From: Streptomyces sp. AW19M42
GTDB lineage: Bacteria; Actinomycetota; Actinomycetes; Streptomycetales; Streptomycetaceae
Direction: 5' to 3'
Assembly: GCA_000470535.1 (NCBI GenBank)
Contig: CBRG010000060.1
Location: 1 to 51,743, forward strand
DNA: 51,743 nt
Part shown: positions 16,382-24,695 of the stretch, in pieces
Layout: each line of letters starts with the position of its first letter
Numbering within the stretch: the first letter of the stretch is position 1
Notes under the pieces: model-generated
The model's input: only the letters and a program-made list of their open reading frames with translations
Told to the model about the DNA's origin: nothing
The model's database searches: none
Translations under genes and position numbers: made by a program

Positions 16382-18763
16382 GTGCCACCTCCCACCCAGG
16401 CCCCGCAGAGCACCGGACCAGCGCTGGAACTGCTGGTCCACGGTGTGGGCGGAACCACGCCCCAGGAGATGCTCGTCGACCCGCGTACGGTCCGCGTCAC
16501 CGGTGACGCCACCGCCGCCATCTACCGGCGTTCCGACGACATCGACGCGGAGCAGCACCCCGAGCGGTACCGGGACCGGCCCATCCCCGAGGCCTACTGC
16601 TGGTCCAACCTCACCTCCGGCAACGGCTCCCGCGCACTGTGGCTCCTGCTCCTCCCGTTCATGGTGATCAACCTCGCTCACTGGATGCGCCCGGCCGCCA
16701 CCGGCCGCCCCCGCACCGTCCGGCTCTACGGGGCGCTGGTCCGGCTGGTCGCGCTGAGCCTCACCGTCCTGCTGACCGCCGCGGCCTGCGAGGTCGCGCT
16801 CGACCTGACCGCCTGGCAGTGCGCCGGTGTGGCCGCCTGCTCCGACCAGCGTTCGTGGCTGGGGTTCCTGTCCGCCGCGCAGGGCGGCTGGTGGTCCCAG
16901 CCCGGCCGCCGGCTGGCCCTCGCGGCCCTGGTGCCCACCGCGCTGGTGGGACTGCTGTGGTACCTGTCCAACCGCACCTGGAGCGCCTACGAGTCCCAGC
17001 GCCCGCTGACCGGCACCGCCCCCGACGACGACGACGGGCCGGGCACCGGGACCGCCCCAGCCGAGCCCCTGCGGCCCGCGCTCGGGCGCCCCGGATTCTG
17101 GTTCGGGCGCCGGCTCGTCGCCCGGCTGCGCGCCGCCCACACCGCCGCCGGGTTCCTGACCGTCACCGCCTCCGTAGCGGGCGCCGCGGCCCGGCACGAC
17201 CGGGCCGCCGACGGCGCGGTCCCCGCCCTGTACGGCCGCCTGATCGAAGCGCTGCTGGTCCTGGGCATGCTCGTGGTGCTCTGGGTCGTCTGCCGGCGAG
17301 GCCGCAGCGAACGACGCCTCGACAACCGGCTCGACCGCGCGGTCATCACCTACCTGCCGGGGGCCGCGCTGACCCTGCTCGTCCTCGCCTCGGTGCACGC
17401 CGCCTGGTCCCGCCCCGGCTGGGCCTCCGCGGGCACCCTTCCCGGCGACATCACCTTCCGCGTCGTCACCCTCGCCCAGGGCGCCCTCGTCGTCGCCCTG
17501 GCCGCGGTGGCGTGGCGCCTGTACCGGCGCAGCCCCGAGCCGCGCACCGTGATGCGCGGACTCGGCGGCCCCGCGGTCGCGATGCTCGCCTGCGCGCTCG
17601 GCGGCGTGATGACCGGCGGGGGGGCCCAGCGGGTGGCCGACTGGCTCGACGGTCCCGGCAGCCCAGGGATGGGCCGCAGCGCCGTCATAGACGGGCCGCC
17701 GGTCCTGCTCAGCTGGCAGGCCTCCGTCATCCCCGTGCTGCTGGTGCTGCTCCTGCTTCCCGGCGTCGCCCTCGGCGTACGCACCTACCTCGCCGCCCGC
17801 CGCCTGGAGCCCGTGGTCGACGCGGAGTACGAGGAGCGGTGGCCCGATCCCGCCCGTACCAAGCAGATCGCCCGGACCCGGGCCACGGCCGCGCTCACCG
17901 ACTCCGCTCCCGGCATCGTCGGCCTCGTCTCCGGCGCCACCCTGCTGCTCGGCGCCGCGGCCGTCGGCGGGGCCTGGGCGAGCGAGCAGGTGCCGGGGCT
18001 CGCGATGGACGGCAGCAGCCCCTTCGTCGAATCGGTGGCAGAGGCGGCCCAGTCGACCGGCTCCTGGATGATCGGCTTCGGCTTCCTGGTCTTCGTCGCC
18101 TGCGGCCGGCGCGCCTATCGGGACGCCTCCGCCCGGCGCACCATCGGCATCCTCTGGGACGTCGGTACGTTCTGGCCGCGCGCCGCACACCCCTTCGCAC
18201 CGCCCTGCTACGCGGAGCGCGCCGTCCCCGACCTCGCCTCACGCATGTCCGGCTGGACGGCACGGACCCGCGGCCGGCTCGTCATCTCCGGCCACTCCCA
18301 GGGCAGCGTCCTGGCCGCGTCCGCGGTCTGGCAGCTGCCCGCCGGGACCCGTCGCAGGGTCGCCCTGCTGACCTACGGATCACCGATCGAGCGGCTCTAC
18401 GGACGCTGGTTCCCGGCCTACTTCGGCCCCGCCCAACTGCACGGGCTGCACCGCTCGGTGCACTGCTGGCGCAACCTGTGGCGGGCCACCGACCCGATCG
18501 GCGGCGAGATCCGGCTCGGTGAGGAATCAGGGCCCGAGGTGGACCGCGGCCCGCTGAAGGACCCGCTGGTCTACGGACGCACCCCGGAGCACCCGCTGCC
18601 CGAGCCGGTGCTGGGCCACTCCGACTACCAGGCCGACCCGGTCTTCGCCCAGGAACGGGCCGCGCTCCTGGAACGGCTGACCCCGCTCCTGCCCCAGCAG
18701 GCCGACGAACCCCGCCAGGAGCTCAGGGAAGTTCCGGGAGGTCCTCCGGGTACAGCAGGGTGA
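16382..18763 (+). CDS. Multi-span membrane protein with alpha/beta-hydrolase domain
   Basis: A ~793-aa protein. A short N-terminal part (LELLVHGVGGTTPQEML) resembles the oxyanion-hole start of a serine hydrolase. About ten hydrophobic segments (residues ~85-640) follow, then a cytoplasmic C-terminal part with the nucleophile elbow GHSQGS (LVISGHSQGSVLAASAV) and LLTYGSPIERLYGRWFPAYFG. The fold is thus split by a large membrane insert. Substrate unknown; lipid is a reasonable guess. The start is uncertain: GTG 16295 has a GGGGAG site, but codons 16295-16381 end in A or T far too often for coding sequence, so I prefer GTG 16382. Its last 41 bases overlap the convergent AAA-fusion gene. Confidence 0.75.
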   Translation: MPPPTQAPQSTGPALELLVHGVGGTTPQEMLVDPRTVRVTGDATAAIYRRSDDIDAEQHPERYRDRPIPEAYCWSNLTSGNGSRALWLLLLPFMVINLAHWMRPAATGRPRTVRLYGALVRLVALSLTVLLTAAACEVALDLTAWQCAGVAACSDQRSWLGFLSAAQGGWWSQPGRRLALAALVPTALVGLLWYLSNRTWSAYESQRPLTGTAPDDDDGPGTGTAPAEPLRPALGRPGFWFGRRLVARLRAAHTAAGFLTVTASVAGAAARHDRAADGAVPALYGRLIEALLVLGMLVVLWVVCRRGRSERRLDNRLDRAVITYLPGAALTLLVLASVHAAWSRPGWASAGTLPGDITFRVVTLAQGALVVALAAVAWRLYRRSPEPRTVMRGLGGPAVAMLACALGGVMTGGGAQRVADWLDGPGSPGMGRSAVIDGPPVLLSWQASVIPVLLVLLLLPGVALGVRTYLAARRLEPVVDAEYEERWPDPARTKQIARTRATAALTDSAPGIVGLVSGATLLLGAAAVGGAWASEQVPGLAMDGSSPFVESVAEAAQSTGSWMIGFGFLVFVACGRRAYRDASARRTIGILWDVGTFWPRAAHPFAPPCYAERAVPDLASRMSGWTARTRGRLVISGHSQGSVLAASAVWQLPAGTRRRVALLTYGSPIERLYGRWFPAYFGPAQLHGLHRSVHCWRNLWRATDPIGGEIRLGEESGPEVDRGPLKDPLVYGRTPEHPLPEPVLGHSDYQADPVFAQERAALLERLTPLLPQQADEPRQELREVPGGPPGTAG

Positions 18764-21158
18764 GGTCGTCCGTGCTCGTCTCCGCGAGCTGGGCGACCCG
18801 GCCCGCATGCCGCTCCACCATCGACTCGAAGGTCTGGCGGGCCGTGCGGCCGTTGCCGAACGCGGGCCCCTTGGGGAGCTCGGTGAAGTACTTCACCAGC
18901 GCCTCGTCGGTTCCGGAGGCCAGGCTGTACTCGTGCTCCTCCGTCTGCTGCTCGACGATCCGCAGCAGCTCCCGCGGCTCGTAGTCGCTGAAGGTGATCG
19001 TCCGTGAGAAACGGGACGCCACCCCGGGGTTGACGGCGAGGAACCGCTCCATCTCGTGGGTGTACCCGGCAACGATGACGACCACCGCGTCCCGATGGTC
19101 CTCCATCAGCTTCACGAGCGTGTCGATCGCCTCGCGGCCGAAGTCCCGCCCGGAGTCCTCGGGGGACAGGGCGTACGCCTCGTCGACGAACAGCACCCCG
19201 CCGCGCGCCCGCTCGAACGCCTCCTGGGTCCGGATGGCGGTCGAGCCGATGTGCTCGCCGACCAGATCGACCCGGGACACCTCGACCAGATGGCCCCGCT
19301 CCAGCACGCCGAGAGCGGCCAGGATCTCGCCGTACAGCCGGGCCACCGTGGTCTTGCCGGTGCCGGGGGAGCCGGTGAAGACGAGGTGGCGGCGGACCGA
19401 GGCGGCCTTCAGACCGGCCTGCTGCCGTCGTCGCCCCACTTCGATCATGTCGGTGAGGGCGCGCACCTCGCGCTTGACGCTGTCGAGCCCGACCAGCGTG
19501 TCCAGCTCGCCCAGGACCGCCGCGGAGGTGCGCACCGGCTCGGCCGGCGGCTCCACGGCGACGGGCTCGACCGCACGCGGCGGCGGAACCGCCCCGAGCA
19601 GTCCGGGAGTCGTCTGGATCGCCGTCAGAACGGCCGGCGGCGGCGGGGGAGTGGCGGTGCGCAGCGCGCTCTCGTCGCTGGTGCAGTCCTCCACGACCGG
19701 GCCGGTGCCGGACCCGTCGTTCTGGGCACCGCCCTCCGGGAACTCGTACCCCCCGCGCGCACAGCGCTCTGTGCGGCAGCGGGTCAGCGTCGTCCGGCAG
19801 CCGTCCATCACATGGAAGCCGTAGCCCTCGCTGCCGGTGACCCGGCAGCCGTGGAAGGTGCCGCGGCCCTCGGCCGACACATAGAAACCGGCCTCGGCGG
19901 GAGAGGTGACCGTGCAGCGCTCGATCGTCGGATCGGCGCCCTTGGTGACGATCACGCCAGTCTGGGCGGCATCGATGGTGCAGTTGTTGAGGGTGCCGCC
20001 GCTCCCGTGGTCGCGGAACCAGGCGCCGGTGGACGTCTCGCGGATGCGGCAGTCGTCGAGCTGCGCCGTCGCCCCGTCGCTCACCGACACCGCCGTGTTG
20101 CGGACCTGGGAGAGATCGCTGTCCACGACGTCGGCGCGCGAGCCCCGGTCGAGCACGAAGATGGCGTCCGGCACGTCGTGGACGCGGCAGGAATCCAGTA
20201 TCACCGTCGCACCGTCGCTGACCCAGACCGCCGGGTAGTCGCCCGTGCTGTCGTGGATCTCGCACTGGTTCGCGTCGACCCGGGTGCCCGGGTCCCAGAC
20301 CGAGAGCCCGTTGCGGCCGAACCGGCGCACCGTGGAGCGGGTCAGGGTGAGGACCGAGCGCGAACGCAGGTCCACCGCGTTCTCCGGGATGTCGTGGATG
20401 TCGCAGTCGGCCAGCGTGAGCACCGCGTCGGTGTCGAGGGTGACCCCGTCCGCGGAGGTGCGGTGCACGGTGCAGTCGGTGAGGTGGGCCGAAGCGCGGG
20501 CGGCCACCTGTATGCCGCTGCCCTTGATCTCGTAGATCTCGCAGCCGACCGCCTCAAGGCCGCTGCCCTCACCCGTGACGGACAGCCCCGCCCCCGAGGA
20601 GTGGTGGATACGGCAGCGCTCCAGCCGGGGATGTGCGCCGTTGCGCACCGAGACACCGGACTGTCCGGCCGAGACGATCTCGCACTCCTCGAACACGCCG
20701 CCCGCGCCGTCGAGTACGGCGATGCCGACGCCGGCCGGATTGTCGACGGTGCAGCGGCGCACGGTGGGCCGGGCCGCGCCGCGCACCTCCAGGCCGGCGG
20801 CCGAGCGGGTCACGATCCGCAGGTCCGCGAGTTCCGGGGCGCCTTCCTCGATCAGCAGGGCCGGGGCCGCCGAGTCCTGGCCCTCGACATGGAGATCCTG
20901 GACGACGGCGGAGGCGCGCAGTGTCAGCGGTACGCCGTCCACGGGGGCGATCCGGACGGAGCCGAGGGAGCCTTCCGGCCCGCGCAGCGTCACCGCGCGG
21001 TCGATGACGAGATTCTCCCGGTAGGTGCCCGGCGCGACGGTGAGCACATCACCGTCCGCGGCCGCTTCCAGCGCCGCGGTGAGGGAGGCGTATTCGCCAG
21101 TGCGGCGCCGCCACCGCGATGTGCCGGTGTGCGTCACCTGGACCGTGCCCTGTGCCAT
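18723..21158 (-). CDS. Right-handed beta-helix domain fused to CbbX-type AAA+ ATPase
   Basis: An 811-aa fusion. Residues ~25-480 form a right-handed parallel beta-helix: a DUF1565-like start (ADGDVLTVAPGTYRENLVID) followed by some 15 repeats of about 23 residues of the type V-x-D-C-x-I-H-x-T-x-x-x-G. A Pro/Ala-rich linker leads to a CbxX/CfqX AAA+ ATPase (~550-811). This has Walker A GSPGTGKTT near residue 597, Walker B GGVLFVDEAYAL, sensor 1 VIVAGYTHEM and an Arg finger region VASRFSRTI. The ATPase half resembles that of EccA-like proteins of type VII secretion, but no other ESX gene is nearby. No signal peptide is seen, so it is probably cytosolic. Confidence 0.9.
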   Translation of the reverse strand: MAQGTVQVTHTGTSRWRRRTGEYASLTAALEAAADGDVLTVAPGTYRENLVIDRAVTLRGPEGSLGSVRIAPVDGVPLTLRASAVVQDLHVEGQDSAAPALLIEEGAPELADLRIVTRSAAGLEVRGAARPTVRRCTVDNPAGVGIAVLDGAGGVFEECEIVSAGQSGVSVRNGAHPRLERCRIHHSSGAGLSVTGEGSGLEAVGCEIYEIKGSGIQVAARASAHLTDCTVHRTSADGVTLDTDAVLTLADCDIHDIPENAVDLRSRSVLTLTRSTVRRFGRNGLSVWDPGTRVDANQCEIHDSTGDYPAVWVSDGATVILDSCRVHDVPDAIFVLDRGSRADVVDSDLSQVRNTAVSVSDGATAQLDDCRIRETSTGAWFRDHGSGGTLNNCTIDAAQTGVIVTKGADPTIERCTVTSPAEAGFYVSAEGRGTFHGCRVTGSEGYGFHVMDGCRTTLTRCRTERCARGGYEFPEGGAQNDGSGTGPVVEDCTSDESALRTATPPPPPAVLTAIQTTPGLLGAVPPPRAVEPVAVEPPAEPVRTSAAVLGELDTLVGLDSVKREVRALTDMIEVGRRRQQAGLKAASVRRHLVFTGSPGTGKTTVARLYGEILAALGVLERGHLVEVSRVDLVGEHIGSTAIRTQEAFERARGGVLFVDEAYALSPEDSGRDFGREAIDTLVKLMEDHRDAVVVIVAGYTHEMERFLAVNPGVASRFSRTITFSDYEPRELLRIVEQQTEEHEYSLASGTDEALVKYFTELPKGPAFGNGRTARQTFESMVERHAGRVAQLAETSTDDLTLLYPEDLPELP

Positions 21159-21353
21159 GGCGCTGACGTGCCCCCGCCTCGTGCGTGTGTGATGCCCTGG
21201 TCACCGGCCGCGCGGCAGTGACCACCAAGAGTCCGCCCTGCCGAATGAGAGGCGGGCCGGTCCACCGTAGCGCGCGCGGAGGGCGGGAGTTGACCTGATC
21301 GGCAGCCTCGCGGTGCCGTGACGGGCAAAGCTCCCCGGGCGGGACGGGCCGGC

Positions 21354-21962
21354 TCAGCTGCCGGTACCGGTCCTGCCCCAGTCCGGACCGGCCTCGGCCC
21401 AGGCCCGGTCGAGCCGCTCGTACCGCTGCCGGACCATGCGCCAGACGATCAGACGCCGTCCGGCCTCGATCAGCAGGGCGGTGAGCATCGCGGCACCGAG
21501 CCCGGCGAGTGCGGCATGGGTGTGCGCCGTCGGCGCGTCCATCGGGCGCAGGGCGGGATGCCCCTCCCGGTCGGTCCAGATCCTCACCCGGGCCCCCGGG
21601 GCGGCGTTGCGCGAGGAGGTCGTCACCGTGGCGCTGCGGGCCGTGCCGTCCGGTGCGTGCCAGCGGGCCAGCACCGTGGTCATGGCCGCGCGGTCGGTGG
21701 CGATCTCCGGGTCGGCGACGAAGTGCCGTGAACCCGCGGAGCGCCGCACCACGACGGCGGTGGTGAGATGGGTCCTCGTCTGCTGGGCCCGCACGGATTC
21801 CTGCAACGCGCCGTCGGCCCGCGAACCGAAGAACCAGCCGGACGCCGGCGCCGCCAGCACCAGCAGTACGAACGTGATTAGGGCCACCCACGCCTCGCGC
21901 CGGTCCGTGGCACGGCGCAGAGGGTTGTGCCGCCAACTCCAGACTCCCGAAAGCGCCCGCAC
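21354..21962 (-). CDS. Rv1733c-like membrane protein
   Basis: A 202-aa protein with two transmembrane segments (about 26-47 and 148-168) bracketing an extracytoplasmic domain of ~100 residues. The N terminus WSWRHNPLRRATDRREAWVAL and the segment ATVTTSSRNAAPGARVRIWTDREG are typical of the actinobacterial Rv1733c-like family. Function unknown; a dormancy antigen in Mycobacterium belongs to it. The start is GTG 21960-21962 with AAGGGG upstream. A 7-base inverted repeat (21978-22002) lies just upstream. Confidence 0.82.
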   Translation of the reverse strand: MRALSGVWSWRHNPLRRATDRREAWVALITFVLLVLAAPASGWFFGSRADGALQESVRAQQTRTHLTTAVVVRRSAGSRHFVADPEIATDRAAMTTVLARWHAPDGTARSATVTTSSRNAAPGARVRIWTDREGHPALRPMDAPTAHTHAALAGLGAAMLTALLIEAGRRLIVWRMVRQRYERLDRAWAEAGPDWGRTGTGS

Positions 21963-21977
21963 AGTCCCGCACCCCTT

Positions 21978-22002
21978 CCGTATCCGTCTTAACCCGATAC
22001 GG
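21978..22002. promoter_or_regulatory. Inverted repeat upstream of the Rv1733c-like gene
   Basis: CCGTATC and GATACGG are perfect arms 11 bases apart, 16 bases from the minus-strand start codon and thus over its promoter region. It may be an operator. The regulator is unknown. Confidence 0.45.
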
Positions 22003-22326
22003 TGCGGTCCGCGTGCCGGAGCGACAAGGAGAGAGCAACCTCACCCCGCCCAACGCACCGGCCGCCTCCGGGGGTTCCCGTCCACGCGGGACGTTTCGTC
22101 ACGGGCATCCGGCGACAGCCGCCGTCGAGTCCCCATGGCTCGACTGCGCTCTCGCCGGCCGCCGGTGCCGTCGGCACTCCGAACGGACGGTTGTGGATGG
22201 CACGGGATACGGCAGGGCGCATGCGCCCATTCTGCCAGCCGCCGCCGACAGCCCGCCGCCTGAGCGGCGTTAACCCCTTCATGACGCCCTGGACGTCTCC
22301 AGGTCCGGGTACCGGTACCTCAGGTC
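22003..22326. other. Intergenic stretch without a supported gene
   Basis: About 320 bases between the Rv1733c-like and DUF6643 genes. Short frames exist on both strands but show Arg/Pro-rich, non-coding composition and no ribosome site. The perfect palindrome GGGCGCATGCGCCC stands at 22215-22228, about 100 bases past the DUF6643 stop, and may be part of its terminator. Nothing else is seen. Confidence 0.5.
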
Positions 22327-22806
22327 CTAGTACCCCCGGCCCTGGTACGGGCGGTTGTACGGGTCCTCGTACGGCGACTGCGCGGGAACCGGGCGCGGCG
22401 ACGCCGGACGCATCGACTCGTAGCCGGTACCGGGCGCGGGCCGCGGCTGTTGCTGCTGTTGCGGCGGCGACTGGTATCCGCCGCGGCTCGCGGCCGGCTG
22501 CTGCGGAATGTACGGCGCCGGGGCGTGCTGCAGATGTGCCGGCTGCATCGGCGCGTAGCCCTGCTGCGCGGTCGGCTGCGGGTAGCCGTACGACGGAGCC
22601 GGCTGGGAAGGCGCCGACGGAAGGGCGGGCAGAGCCGACGGAAGCGCCGGCAGATAGCTGCTGCCGGTGTCATAGGCGGCAGGCACTCGGATCGGCGCGA
22701 TCTGAGGGGTGCCCCGCTCTGCGACCAGAGAGTCGTAGATCGGAGTGTCGGGGAACGACGGCGCGGCGTAGTAGCCACCACCGTAGGTGGAGCGAGGGGA
22801 GGTCAT
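22327..22806 (-). CDS. DUF6643-type Pro/Gln/Tyr-rich protein
   Basis: A 159-aa protein whose first ~45 residues (MTSPRSTYGGGYYAAPSFPD, then SLVAERGTPQIAPIRVP) are the conserved core of a Streptomyces-only family, DUF6643 as I recall it. The rest is low-complexity Pro, Gln, Ala and Tyr: PALPSALPALPS, a run of five Gln, and YEDPYNRPYQGRGY at the end. It is probably intrinsically disordered and cytoplasmic, since no signal peptide is seen. Function unknown. Upstream, on the minus strand, TAGAAT (22876-22881) is a possible -10 box. Confidence 0.75.
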   Translation of the reverse strand: MTSPRSTYGGGYYAAPSFPDTPIYDSLVAERGTPQIAPIRVPAAYDTGSSYLPALPSALPALPSAPSQPAPSYGYPQPTAQQGYAPMQPAHLQHAPAPYIPQQPAASRGGYQSPPQQQQQPRPAPGTGYESMRPASPRPVPAQSPYEDPYNRPYQGRGY

Positions 22807-23110
22807 GCCACCTAAGTTAAGCCCACGATGTGCTGGTTGGGGAGTCCCAATCCTGGGGTTATCCGTTTTACGCTGATTCTACCCTCCTGACCTGCCAGAA
22901 CATTGTTAAAGCCTTCGTTAACAGAGGGGGCTTTTCAGTCGGAGGTTCCGCAGGACGTGAATAGGGCTTGGTCAAATCGGGATTAGCGAGCCGGCCGCCC
23001 GCCTAAGGGAGTTCGGCGGCGGGACGGTCTTGAAGCACAGGCGGAAAGGGAGGGAGCGGGGCCGCCGCAGTGGACAGCCCCGCTCCCTTTCTTGTCTCCC
23101 CGGCGGCCGG
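22807..23110. other. Gene-free region with inverted repeats; possible small RNA
   Basis: A 304-base gap, richer in A+T than its neighbours around 22860-22940. It holds TGTTAA...TTAACA (22904-22923, 8-base spacer), an overlapping AAAGCC...GGCTTT hairpin (22908-22934) followed by one more T, and a strong hairpin at 23051-23088. No open frame is convincing on either strand. The DUF6643 promoter must lie here. A short transcript from the plus strand ending at the 23088 hairpin is possible but not shown. Confidence 0.4.
23051..23088. terminator. Intrinsic terminator, 12-bp stem
   Basis: AGGGAGCGGGGC (23051-23062) and GCCCCGCTCCCT (23077-23088) form a perfect stem around 14 bases. The plus strand continues TTCTTGT, the better U tract, though no plus-strand gene precedes it. 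On the minus strand it follows the RidA stop (23111) by 22 bases. Confidence 0.75.
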
Positions 23111-23530
23111 TCAGGCGGCCGGGTCGCGCCGCAGCGCCACCACGTCGATCTCCACGAGGATGTTCATCAGGTCGGAGCCGACGGTGGTGCGCACCGGGCG
23201 CGGATCGCTGAAGTGCTCCCGGTAGACCTCGTCGTACGCCGCGAAGTCCCGCTGCAGGTGCTGGAGGTGGACCGTCGACTTCACCACGTCGTCCAGGTCC
23301 AGTCCGTCCGCCCGGAGCAGGGCGCGGAGGTTCGTCAGGACCTGGCGGGTCTGCTCCTGGACGGTGTCGGCCACCGCCCCGGTGTCCGGGTCCTGCGGGC
23401 CGAGGCCCGAGGTGAACAGGTACGGCCCGGCGGCGATCGCCTTGCTGTAGCCGCCGGCCGGCGGAGGCGTGCGGTCGCTGTGCACGGCACGTTTGACGGG
23501 GGCCTCGGCGGGCCGGTGAACGGTACTCAT
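23111..23530 (-). CDS. RidA family protein
   Basis: A 139-aa trimeric-type YjgF/YER057c/UK114 protein. RidA enzymes hydrolyse reactive enamine/imine intermediates or act on small imino compounds. The family signature is visible: GGYSKAIAAGPYLFTSGLGP, DLDDVVKSTVHLQHLQRDFAAYDEVYREHF, and PVRTTVGSDLMNILVEIDVVAL, with the usual Arg and Glu in the last. The start overlaps the stop of the enolase-superfamily gene by 4 bases (ATGA). Last gene of the creatininase - dehydratase - RidA operon, where it may process an enol or imine product. Confidence 0.9.
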   Translation of the reverse strand: MSTVHRPAEAPVKRAVHSDRTPPPAGGYSKAIAAGPYLFTSGLGPQDPDTGAVADTVQEQTRQVLTNLRALLRADGLDLDDVVKSTVHLQHLQRDFAAYDEVYREHFSDPRPVRTTVGSDLMNILVEIDVVALRRDPAA

Positions 23531-24654
23531 CGGGTCAGGTCCCCCTCGCGCGCGTTGACTCCCGCGTAGTGGCGCAGCTTGTCCTCGTCGACGGTGACGC
23601 CCAGGCCGGGGCCGTCCGGCACCCGCAGCCGGCCGTTCTCCAGCGTCAGCGGCTCGATGATGTCGTCCGCGTGCAGGTAGTACATGGAGTCGATGGCGCG
23701 CGACAGCACCGGTGTGGAGGCCACCACCGCGAGATGCGCGGCCGTCGCTATGCCGAGCTCGCCACCGCTGTGCAGGTTCATGCCGAGCCCGAACGTCTCG
23801 CAGTGCGCGGCCAGCGCCTTGGTCGGGGCGATGCCGCCCCACTTGTACACGTCACCGTGGATCACGTCGACGGCGTTCATCCGCATCGCCGGCGCGAAGT
23901 CCTCGAAACGCACCACGCACATGTTGGTGCAGAGCGGGATGCGGACCTTCTGCCGGACCTGGCTCATGCCCTCGATCCCGACGCACGGGTCCTCCAGGTA
24001 CTCAAGGTCCAGCTCCTCCAGGGCGATGCCGGCCCGGATCGAGTCCGGCACCGACCAGGCCGCGTTCGGGTCGACGCGCAGGTTCACGCCCGGCAGCGCC
24101 TCGCGCACCGCGCGCAGGATGGCGACATCGCCCTCCACGTCCTTGGTGCCCTTGAGCTTCACGGCGGTGAAGCCGCCCTCTGCCACCACCCGCATGGTGT
24201 GGTCGGCCAGTGCGCCCGGCAGGTCGGCGGGGCGCGCACCGGGCGCGTCGGCGCGGGTGATCAGCGCGGTCAGCGGCACCTCGTCGCGGACCCGGCCGCC
24301 CAGCAGATCGGTCACCGCCTGGCCGGTGGCCTTGCCCATGGCGTCCCAGCAGGCGACGTCGAGCGCGGCGAGCGCCGCGTAGCCGAGGTAGCCGTAGAAG
24401 AACGGCACCATGTGGTGGCGGCGGTGGAAGGACTCCAGGGCGAACGGGCTCGTCCCGATCAGGTCCGCTGCGAGGTCGCGGACGATCGCGGCGACCGGCC
24501 GGCCCCACATCGTCTCGCCCCACCCCTCGACGCCGGCGTCGGTCCTGATGCGCACCACGGTGCGCGTCTCCCCGGTCTTCGTCTCGAACGAGCTGGTGAA
24601 CGGGTTGACCAGGGGAAGGTTGACGACCTGGACGTCGACCTCGGTGATCTTCAT
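23527..24654 (-). CDS. Enolase-superfamily dehydratase, glucarate dehydratase-like
   Basis: A 375-aa mandelate racemase/muconate lactonising enzyme-family protein. Visible are the VKLKG Lys-X-Lys base motif (about 163-165), metal ligands Asp in RVDPNAAW and Glu in YLEDP, then CTNM, whose Asn in the third-ligand position is as in glucarate dehydratase rather than the usual Glu. The His-Asp dyad is Asp in VIHGDVYKWGG and His in NLHSGGELG. These point to syn/anti dehydration of an acid sugar or related alpha-hydroxy acid. It is shorter than E. coli GudD (446 aa). ATG 24654 gives the canonical MKITEVDV start. Operon with creatininase and RidA. Confidence 0.88.
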   Translation of the reverse strand: MKITEVDVQVVNLPLVNPFTSSFETKTGETRTVVRIRTDAGVEGWGETMWGRPVAAIVRDLAADLIGTSPFALESFHRRHHMVPFFYGYLGYAALAALDVACWDAMGKATGQAVTDLLGGRVRDEVPLTALITRADAPGARPADLPGALADHTMRVVAEGGFTAVKLKGTKDVEGDVAILRAVREALPGVNLRVDPNAAWSVPDSIRAGIALEELDLEYLEDPCVGIEGMSQVRQKVRIPLCTNMCVVRFEDFAPAMRMNAVDVIHGDVYKWGGIAPTKALAAHCETFGLGMNLHSGGELGIATAAHLAVVASTPVLSRAIDSMYYLHADDIIEPLTLENGRLRVPDGPGLGVTVDEDKLRHYAGVNAREGDLTR

Positions 24655-24695
24655 GGGGTGCGGGTTCCTCTCGGTGGGGGCAGCTCGTGGGCGGG

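Noticed and set aside
16346..18190. 614-aa open frame on the minus strand
   Set aside because: Antisense to the membrane hydrolase; composition is Gly/Asp/His/Gln-rich, as expected from the reverse of GC-rich coding sequence.
22901..22923. TGTTAA...TTAACA as an attachment site
   Set aside because: No integrase, tRNA or second copy is present nearby; a promoter-region repeat is the simpler reading.
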